64,000 nucleotides of DNA, taken from the NCBI GenBank assembly GCA_039881045.1, contig JAYWVB010000001.1, positions 124,001 to 188,000 on the forward strand, in the 5' to 3' direction. Positions 57,323 through 64,000 of this stretch are shown piece by piece. The notes beneath the pieces are model-generated. The model searched no databases. It was not told the DNA's origin and saw nothing but the letters and a program-made list of their open reading frames with translations. Source of the stretch: Chaetomium olivaceum (lineage: Eukaryota; Ascomycota; Sordariomycetes; Sordariales; Chaetomiaceae). The position numbers and the translations under genes were made by a program. Positions within the stretch are counted from its first letter, which is position 1, and each line of letters opens with the position of its first letter.

Positions 57323-57965
57323 GATGAGCGGCCGAGTACGTGCGTCGAATATTGTGTATGTGCCGCACAAATCTGGTGATGACAATGACTTTGTAGTCTA
57401 AAATTGACCTAATCAGGACGTTATTTGAGTTGAAGAACCAAAACAATGAGTAATGGGGTTGTTTGTCGTCACGGAGACTGCGGGGCAAAAATAGAACAAT
57501 GACTCTGGGCTTGCAGCTGCCAGCGCCTCGGGGTGGGATGGCTGTCTGATAAGACTTTTTTTGCCTGTGCGCCACCGAAAAAAAAAAACTCGATAAGCCC
57601 CACTAACCTTGTTGTTGGCTTTGGGGCGGGGTTGCTGCCTAAGGCCATTAGAGATTCTGCTCCGCCAAAAGGAATTTTTTATCGTTGTCCACCCCAGGTC
57701 AGGCTTTCCTCTCTCGACCACCACAATCCAGAAAACACCATCTTCAATCACCACGTCCTTTCATAGATTCACTCGTTCTCAGTTAGAATACTGGGAACTT
57801 TTGAGTCTATATTATTTTCCGGTAAACCTTTTTTTACCGAGACATTCTGCAGCACTCGACGAGTCGTCTGCGGACTTTTTTCTGATACCCCACCATCACC
57901 TTCTGAATTTCTAGATCTAAGCCGGGCTTGGATCTGGAAATCTTTGCGAACACCACACCGCAATT
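57323..57965. other. Divergent promoter region, F-box/JmjC gene / eIF4A
   Basis: 643 bp holding both promoters. The eIF4A side (57650-57960) is T/C-rich on the + strand, as in highly expressed fungal genes, with runs of T and CACC just before the start. No gene. Confidence 0.6.
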
Positions 57966-59084
57966 ATGGCCACCGACAAGGGACTCGAAGATGTCCCCGA
58001 GGGTACGTTCATTTCTGTTCTTTTTTTACTGCGAGGGGATCGCATTGCGACTGTCGACGAGCACTGCGACAAGAATCCACCGGTCGCTGCGGTCCCCGCC
58101 CCCACCTAACCATTGCACAAAAGTGTGAGAGAAAATCCGGAACATGGTCGCTAACAAACATCTTGCGTTACAGGACAGATCGAGTCGAACTACGATGAGA
58201 CCGTCGATTCTTTCGACGACATGAACCTCAAGGCTGAGCTGCTTCGCGGTAAGAGCTCTATTGCAACCAGCATCTAGGGTGGCAAGAGACACAAACTGAC
58301 ATATCCAAGGTATCTATGCCTACGGTTTCGAGCGCCCGTCTGCTATCCAGCAGCGGGCTATCATGCCGGTCATCAAGGGTAAGACAAGTCACCCCTGGTT
58401 TTTAGGAAGCAGGACCATCGGCCGCTAACACGACAACCAGGCCACGATGTCATTGCCCAGGCTCAGTCCGGTACTGGCAAGACTGCTACTTTCTCCATCT
58501 CGACCCTGCAAAAGATCGACCCCAACGTAAAGTCGTGCCAGGCACTTATTCTTGCCCCCACGCGTGAGCTTGCTCAGCAGATTCAAAAGGTCGTCGTTGC
58601 CATCGGCGACTTCATGAACATCGAGTGCCACGCCTGCATCGGTGGCACCAGCGTCCGCGACGACATGAAGGCCCTTCAGGACGGCCCCCAGGTGGTTGTC
58701 GGCACCCCGGGCCGCGTCCACGACATGATTCAGCGTCGTTTCCTTAAGACTGATGCCATGAAGATGTTCGTCCTTGACGAGGCCGACGAGATGCTTTCGG
58801 TAAGCTGAGATTTTGGAACATTTCTTCTGATACAGTTCTCTGACAATGGACAGCGCGGTTTCACCGAGCAAATCTACGACATCTTCCAGCTGCTGCCGCA
58901 GGCCACCCAGGTTGTTCTGCTTTCCGCCACCATGCCTCAGGACGTCCTTGAGGTCACGACCAAGTTCATGCGCGACCCTGTTCGCATCTTGGTCAAGAAG
59001 GACGAGCTTACCCTTGAGGGTATCAAGCAATTTTATATTGCCGTTGAGAAGGAGGACTGGAAGTTGGACACCCTGTCGGATCTC

Positions 59085-59123
<39 letters not shown>

Positions 59124-59507
59124 AATACCCGCCGCAAGGTCGACTGGCTTACCGACAAGCTCACGGCCCGCGACTTCACCGTTTCCGCCATGCACGGTGA
59201 CATGGACCAGGCTCAGCGTGACCTGATCATGAAGGAGTTCCGCTCCGGCTCCTCGCGTGTATTGATCGCCACCGATCTCTTGGCCCGTGGCATCGATGTC
59301 CAGCAGGTCTCCCTGGTCATCAACTACGACCTTCCCGCCAACCGGGAGAACTACATCCACCGCATCGGTCGTGGCGGTCGTTTCGGTCGTAAGGGTGTTG
59401 CTATCAACTTCGTTACCGCCGATGACGTGCGCATGATGCGCGAGATCGAACAATTCTATAGCACTCAGATTGAGGAGATGCCCATGAATGTGGCCGACCT
59501 GATCTAA
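57966..59507 (+). CDS. tif1: eIF4A, DEAD-box translation initiation factor (Tif1)
   Basis: ATP-dependent RNA helicase of the eIF4F complex. Exons 57966-58002, 58174-58248, 58310-58378, 58441-58799 and 58854-59507 give 397 residues, the standard length. Motifs in order: Q motif (YGFERPSAIQQRAI), I (AQSGTGKT), Ia (APTRELAQQ), GG, Ib (TPGR), II (VLDEADEM), III (SAT), IV (VIFCNT), V (ATDLLARGIDV) and VI (YIHRIGRGGRFGRKG), ending EEMPMNVADLI. Four introns cluster in the first half and split phase-1 codons three times. Start ATG 57966 gives MATDKGLEDVPEG, a usual eIF4A N-terminus. A 342-codon antisense frame over it is a codon-usage shadow. Confidence 0.98.
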
Positions 59508-60139
59508 GCGACCTTCTCAAACTCGGACATCATATACTCTTTCTCTCAGTGTATCTCACACATTCCCACTCCATCGGCATCGGCAACCTGCACAGTACTG
59601 ACGGGGGACGTGCTGCGGACTTCTGGTAGAAAGAGGAGGGGGCTGCTCGGCTGCAGGCGTTTCTTTTTTCGCACTTTTTGTGGGGGGCGTGGCATCTGGT
59701 TGTCATCCACAAAAGCTCTGATAGTTGATAGGGGTTTTGGCGCCTGCACCTTAATTAGTGAACGGTGTAGGCGCTACGGTGTCTATCAAGGAAGGCTGGT
59801 CTGCTCTTTTTTTCTCTAGTTTTGCCGGCTTTTCAGTGCCATATGTACGCAGAGTCAGGGAGGTTACCAAAATGCGACGTAGACTGATACCACAAGTGCA
59901 TCCATCATGAACCTTGACCGTTATCTGGTCATGCATGCAGTGACTTTTTTTGGTGGTGAAGCCGGCCGCTGGCCGCTCGCGCTTGGACGGAGGCCAAGAG
60001 AAGCACTCAGCACATATGTGGGGCATCCGTTGGTGGCAGGCTCGCAGGCTCGCAGGCTCAACTCAACTTCTCCATCCAAGCATTTCCAACAACGACGCAA
60101 ACGCCCTTTACAACCACAATTCCTGATCATTCATATACA
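59508..60139. other. Intergenic: eIF4A 3' side and yra1 promoter
   Basis: 632 bp in a same-strand arrangement, so it holds the eIF4A 3' UTR and the yra1 promoter/leader. A short duplication CTCGCAGG/CTCGCAGG occurs at 60041-60056. Otherwise nothing. Confidence 0.55.
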
Positions 60140-61823
60140 ATGGATCGCTCCCTTGACCGAAGTCTCGATGATATCCTTGGGGATCGCAAACAAGTACGTC
60201 AGAAACCCACCAGCTCTTTTCTCGGGCAAACTCAGCACTCAATTACGGTTGTCCGGCGGTCTGCTAACACGAGGCTGTAGAACAACAGCAGAGGTCCTCG
60301 CGGCGGTGGCCGTCGTCGTGACAGATCCGACTATCCTAGAGACGGCGTCAGAAAGGTACGCACCCACAATAATCCCGGCAAAGCCTTGTGCCATCCAGTC
60401 AAGAAGTACACGAGTGCTCAGATTTGGCCGTCGGGCGAGAACGCGGATAGGTTGATTGAACCCTCTCTCCTCCTCTCGTGTTCTTCCCCTCGATCATACA
60501 GCACATGGTTCGAACGACGCAGCTATGCGCAGGACACCGTGTGCGCGTGTCTGTTTCGCGGCGGGCTGAATGCACGCCACCTCGGCTAAACCGGATCGGA
60601 TCGCGACTTGGGGGAAGGTAACCACTCCAACTTGAATCTTGCCGGCTAACACGCTCCCGATCGTTCATTTGGCGGGACAGTCCTTCAGAGATGACACACC
60701 ACGCAACCTCGACTCGTACGTACCCCGAATTGGCGTTGGCTGGGATTGGCAACTGACGTTGTATTGGTTCAGCGAGTGGGTACACGACAAGTTTGAGGAT
60801 CATGGTTCGTTGGAAAGCAATGGTGTTCTCCCTGCTGGTCAATTCTGACGCTGCAGACAGGCAACCGCCGTTCCGGCCCTAGGCGCCGCTACTCCCCTGA
60901 CCCGTCGAGGTATGAACGATAACACCAACCCGCTGTCTAAGACCTGACTCTAACCGCCGCAGCGACGTGAGGGGCAGCAAGCTCAGGGTAGACAACATCC
61001 ACTACGAACTGACCCAAGAAGACCTTGAGGTACCTCCTCCCCCTTCAGCCCCAACCATCACCGTGACTGACCGCCTCCCTCCCCTTAGGGTCTCTTCTCC
61101 CGCATCGGCCCGCTCGTCTCGCTCGACATGAAATACGACCGCGCCGGCCGGTCCGAGGGCACCGCCTTCGTGACGTACGAGTCCCACCGCGACGCGGCCG
61201 AAGCCATCCAAGAATTCGACGGTGCCAACGCCGCCGGCCAGCCGATCCGGCTCACTCTCATGCCCAGCGGACCGTCCACGTCGCGCCGCGGCAACCCGTT
61301 CGACTCGGCCGGCGGACCCGCCACCGGTGCCGGCCGCCCGCTCGCGGAGCGCATCACCGTGCCCGGGCAGGGTAGGTCCCGGTCGCTGTCGCCGCGTAGG
61401 GGTGGCAGGGAGTCGGATGAGGAGGCTGCTCGCAGGGGTGTGGATCGGTACAGACCGCGTGGTGGAGGCGGTGGTGGTGATAGATCGGGGAGGTTGAGTC
61501 GGTCCAGGAGCCCGATTGGCGGTGGGGGTGGCAGACGCCGGGATGGTGGTGGGAGGAGGGGTGGTGGTGGCAGGAGAGACGGTGCTGGCGGTGGCAGGGG
61601 ACGGGGTGACAGAGGAGGCGGCGGTGGCGGTGGTGGTGGCAGTGAGAGGGCCGAGAGGGGTGGGCGGCCCAAGAAGACGCAGGAGGAGTTGGATGCGGAG
61701 ATGGAGGATTACTTTGCTGGCGGAGGCGGCGGCGCGCAGCAAAACGAGAGTGCCGCTGGGGGTGCTGGCGGCGCTGCAGCGCAACAGCAGGACTTGGGCG
61801 AGGATATCGACATGATTGAGTAA
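60140..61823 (+). CDS. yra1: Yra1/Mlo3 (Aly/REF) mRNA export adaptor
   Basis: RRM adaptor that couples transcription/THO to Mex67-mediated mRNA export. Seven exons: 60140-60193, 60281-60355, 60681-60715, 60773-60804, 60861-60909, 60963-61029 and 61089-61823; 348 residues. The N-terminal REF motif is MDRSLDRSLDDILGDRKQ. A basic Arg/Gly stretch and NLDSEWVHDKFEDHG (spread over exons 3-5) precede the RRM: GSKLRVDNIHYELTQEDLEGLFSRIGPLVSLDMKYDRAGRSEGTAFVTYES. A long Gly/Arg/Ser-rich region follows, then the C-terminal REF box PKKTQEELDAEMEDYFAG. The small exons (35, 32, 49 nt) were placed by splice sites and protein similarity; all phases agree. Yeast YRA1 is autoregulated through its intron; here introns 2 (325 nt) and 3-4 could serve likewise (inference). 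Confidence 0.9.
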
Positions 61824-62165
61824 GAGGGATAAAGATTGAACTGGGAGCGAATGGGATTATAAGGAGATGGAGATGTTTCGAGTAATTAAACAGATATGAT
61901 AAGGTACGGATGGGATTTCGGAAATAGACCACATATCTATAAGCACGCAGCCGACTCTCGATCCATATATAGGGTACCTATTTTCGCTACTTGTTATCTC
62001 ATCTTTATGCTACGTAGCTGTAATGTTTGACAGGTTGCTGGAGTCCTTGATTTAGGTATTTCGTTTCCAAAGTGATTAGCGTTCTTTTAACAGCCTTCGG
62101 AATTGCTACAAGAGAGAGTTCGGCTTCACTCCGTCTTGTACTATTCGTCCATACATTGGAAGTTC
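61824..62165. other. 3' side of yra1
   Basis: AT-rich 3' UTR-like sequence up to the SINE-like element starting at 62166. No gene. Confidence 0.55.
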
Positions 62166-62512
62166 AAAAAGCAAAAGCTCACCGGCTAGCCCCCCGAAGG
62201 GAGGTAGCCGGCTACGAAACCCCCTCTGGGGGGTTTACTCCGTGTGCCCAGTAGCCCGGTGATGCCCCGTCGGGCCGATCCGGGCTGCGTAATTTCATAT
62301 GGAGGACTCTACCAGCGTCCCAGTACCTCCCAGAAAACCCACGGTATCAGCATGATTCGAACCTATGACCGGCCCTTAAGTCCGGGACTTACTTGTCATG
62401 GTGAACCAGCTGGTCCGTGGGGAGGACCACCGCCTGACCGCTGGGCTACCCGGCCTGGTCCGTGGTCCTCGTTGGAAATCGACTGCGCGGGCTTGCCTTA
62501 TATTGCACGAGC
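62166..62512 (-). mobile_element. tRNA-related SINE-like element, copy 2
   Basis: Same order as the copy at 45.1 kb, minus strand: TATA-like CAATATAAGG, CCAACGAGGACCAC, A box (TAGCCCAGCGG, + 62438-62448), GGCGGTGGTCCTCCCC, a Leu(UAA)-anticodon-like loop (CTTAAGG), B box (GGTTCGAATC, + 62354-62363), then GGAGTAAACC, a hairpin (AAACCCCC/GGGGGTTT, + 62217-62236), a hairpin (CCGGCTA..TAGCCGG, + 62182-62211) and the tail GCCGGTGAGCTTTTGCT plus T5. It has about 70 nt more than copy 1 between the B box and the tail. GGAAGTT lies beside the tail (62157-62163) and again near 62549-62555, a possible 7-bp target-site duplication. Confidence 0.6.
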
Positions 62513-63001
62513 GGCATGGCACGCACCATTACAATGTTAATCGAAGCATCATCGGAAGTTGGCTAGTTGGCCAATTTCTTACTCTTACGCAACCTAAAAC
62601 CGAACTCTCTTTCTCACCTCTGGTAAGAACTTCGGTAGCATCAGAACCAATTCTCATCCGCTACCTTAGCTGTCCGCACTCTTTAGCCTTGAACCTCGAT
62701 CAGGCCGTCGCTCCAACCGTCTGGCATCGCCGCAGTGTTCACCGGACTTTCTTACATATTTGGCGATGGCGTGTGAATAGAAGGAGTGGTTTGCCAAAGA
62801 ACCGACGTTTTATCTATACTCATACATACATCCACCCCACACTACCTACATACCCATTCCGCCACAGGCGCCCGTCCGTCCAAGCCAGCAGCGGTGCACC
62901 GTCTGCTCTAAACGACGCACCAGGCTCTCCGGGGCTTTGTGTTAAATACCTACAACAAACATACATACAAACCACCATAGCCTAAAAAAAAAACTCCTCA
63001 C
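62513..63001. other. Intergenic, 0.5 kb
   Basis: 3' side of the last gene plus DNA flanking the SINE-like copy. Contains TACATACA-type short runs near 62820-62850 and 62955-62970 and an A9 run at about 62986-62994. No gene. Confidence 0.5.
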
Positions 63002-64000
63002 TCACACCCTCGTCACCCTCCCCGGATCGGTCCTCGCCACCAAATACGACCTTGGACAGTCCATCTTGGCCCGGATATCCGGCAACCCGCCCTTCAGCCC
63101 GCTCCGCGACAGAAACACGCCCCTGCCGGACACGGCGCCGAACAGACTCGGCTGCGAGCGCACGGCGGCCGCGTCAACGGGTAAGACATCGACCTCGGCG
63201 CCGGGCGTGCCGAACGCGGTCGTGACGGTTTCTGATGATTCGGATGGGTCCCAGTCGCGGCTGAAGTCGGCGAGGGATTGTTGTTGGGAAGGGTTCGTCG
63301 GATAGGCGGCTTCGACGAAGAATTGGATGAGGGAGCCGGGCGGGAGGAGGGCGCCGCTGTGGGGGTTGGGGTTGAGCATGCGGCGGCTGATGGTGGTGGG
63401 GTCGGGGTTGGGGTCCGGGTTGGTGGTGGTGGTGTTGATGCGGTTGATGTTGAGGGGGGAGCCGTGGCTGTTGGGACCCTCGAAGAAGGAGGTCTTGAAG
63501 CTGTCGAGGGTGTCGTGGTCGGAGGTTGCGAGCTGGGTTTCGGGGTCGAGGGATAGCAGGCCTTGCTTTGCGCCCCAGCCGCCGCCGCCGCTTACTGGAT
63601 TCGTGGGTTGATTAGATAGGTCCGGGGGGGAATTAGTGGTCGTGGGGACTTGGTGTATGTATGTACTTACCAACTTTGTGGAGCCGGCAGCCGGAGATGA
63701 GGTACGAATCCATTTTCCTGGCCGTCTCCCGGGCCAGATCCCATTCTACGTTGGGGTCGTAGTTGTCGACTGGTAGCGGGTTCAAGGTGGGGAGGAACCT
63801 CGTAGAACGGCCCGGGGGCATGACCAGAGCCCAGACGGCGATGTGGTGGTCGTCATGACCATCGTCCCGAAGCTTGCGGGGCGCCCTGAGAAGCTTGGGG
63901 ATGATGGCTTCTAGCTCCTGCGAAGGCGGGGCCGGTCTGCCGTCGATTTCGACCCGGGACAGGATGTTGCCTAGACTGCGGAGGGCTAGGACTGGGGATG
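63002..64000 (-). CDS. Uncharacterised fungal protein (5' part outside the window)
   Basis: The last two exons of a gene that begins beyond 64000: (>64000)-63671 and 63594-63002, with a GTAAGT...CAG intron of phase 1 joining CRLHKV to SGGGWGAKQGLLSLDPET. Readable blocks are PVLALRSLGNILSRVEIDGRP, HHIAVWALVMPPGRSTRFLPTLNPLPVDNYDPNVEWDLARETARKMDSYLISGC, a Gly/Asn/Pro-rich loop, LLPPGSLIQFFVEAAYP and the end MDCPRSYLVARTDPGRVTRV. The GGGWG-x-KxGLLSLDP block looks strongly conserved, but I cannot name the family. No signal or membrane segment is visible in this part. Confidence 0.75.

Noticed and set aside
58425..59453. A 342-codon open frame antisense to eIF4A.
   Set aside because: It mirrors the strongly biased codon usage of eIF4A in the opposite frame, lacks own introns or known motifs, and crosses the sense exon-intron borders.
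62340..62460. A tRNA-Leu(UAA) gene (CTTAAGG loop and a good B box).
   Set aside because: The anticodon stem has a mismatch, no matching acceptor stem sits next to the A box, and the A box is displaced by about 40 nt. Better explained as the tRNA-derived head of the SINE-like element.
1..64000. Repeat-induced point mutation (RIP) as the cause of the frame breaks.
   Set aside because: RIP makes C-to-T changes and stop codons in duplicated DNA; here the defects are single-base length changes in unique, otherwise normal coding sequence.
1..64000. A secondary-metabolite cluster, CRISPR array, insertion sequence or mating-type locus.
   Set aside because: No core biosynthetic enzymes, spaced repeats, transposase or mating-type genes were found; the content is house-keeping.

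Overview
The window is nuclear DNA of a filamentous ascomycete, most likely a Sordariomycete close to Sordariales/Chaetomiaceae. The evidence is short GT-AG introns (about 45-75 nt) with CTGAC/CTAAC branch sites, GC-rich third codon positions, kilobase-scale gene spacing, and house-keeping proteins of Pezizomycotina type. There are no bacterial, plasmid or viral genes. I can support 18 protein-coding genes. Two run off the window: the CLIP-170-like gene on the left and an uncharacterised gene on the right. I modelled exons by hand; every complete model has a coding length divisible by three, after allowing for the indels described below.

Layout from left to right: CLIP-170-like CAP-Gly protein (-); small one-TM ARM-like protein (-); Nop14 (+); vacuolar alpha-mannosidase Ams1 (-); a low-complexity IQ-like/acidic protein (-); mitochondrial MutS homologue Msh1 (+); ribosomal stalk P0 (-), divergent from the tRNA m7G methyltransferase subunit Trm82 (+); Ydj1-type DnaJ (-); the large chromatin regulator Snt2 (-); a 5 kb gene-poor gap; a HELQ-type DNA helicase (+); a BTB protein (+); an S33 alpha/beta hydrolase (-), divergent from a CP-motif protein (+); a Tvp38 membrane protein (-); a CCCH/DUF1771/Smr protein (-); an F-box/JmjC protein (-), divergent from eIF4A (+); the mRNA export factor Yra1/Mlo3 (+); and an unknown fungal protein (-).

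The genes do not form a pathway or a metabolite cluster. The common thread is basic RNA and chromatin biology: ribosome assembly, stalk, translation initiation, tRNA modification, mRNA export, chromatin and DNA repair. Some pairs share short divergent promoters (P0/trm82, JmjC/eIF4A, hydrolase/CP-motif protein).

Three things stand out. (1) Two related elements near 45.1 kb and 62.3 kb, same orientation, have tRNA-like A and B boxes and a common 3' tail in which two hairpins are kept although their sequences differ. They look like a SINE or structured Pol III RNA family. (2) The helicase gene needs a 2-nt microexon to keep its conserved His-His-Ala-Gly motif in frame. (3) Ten single-base frame breaks, nearly all in short homopolymers (eight of them G/C runs), interrupt five otherwise well-conserved genes. 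Assembly indels are the likeliest cause, and they matter for anyone using this sequence as an annotation source.
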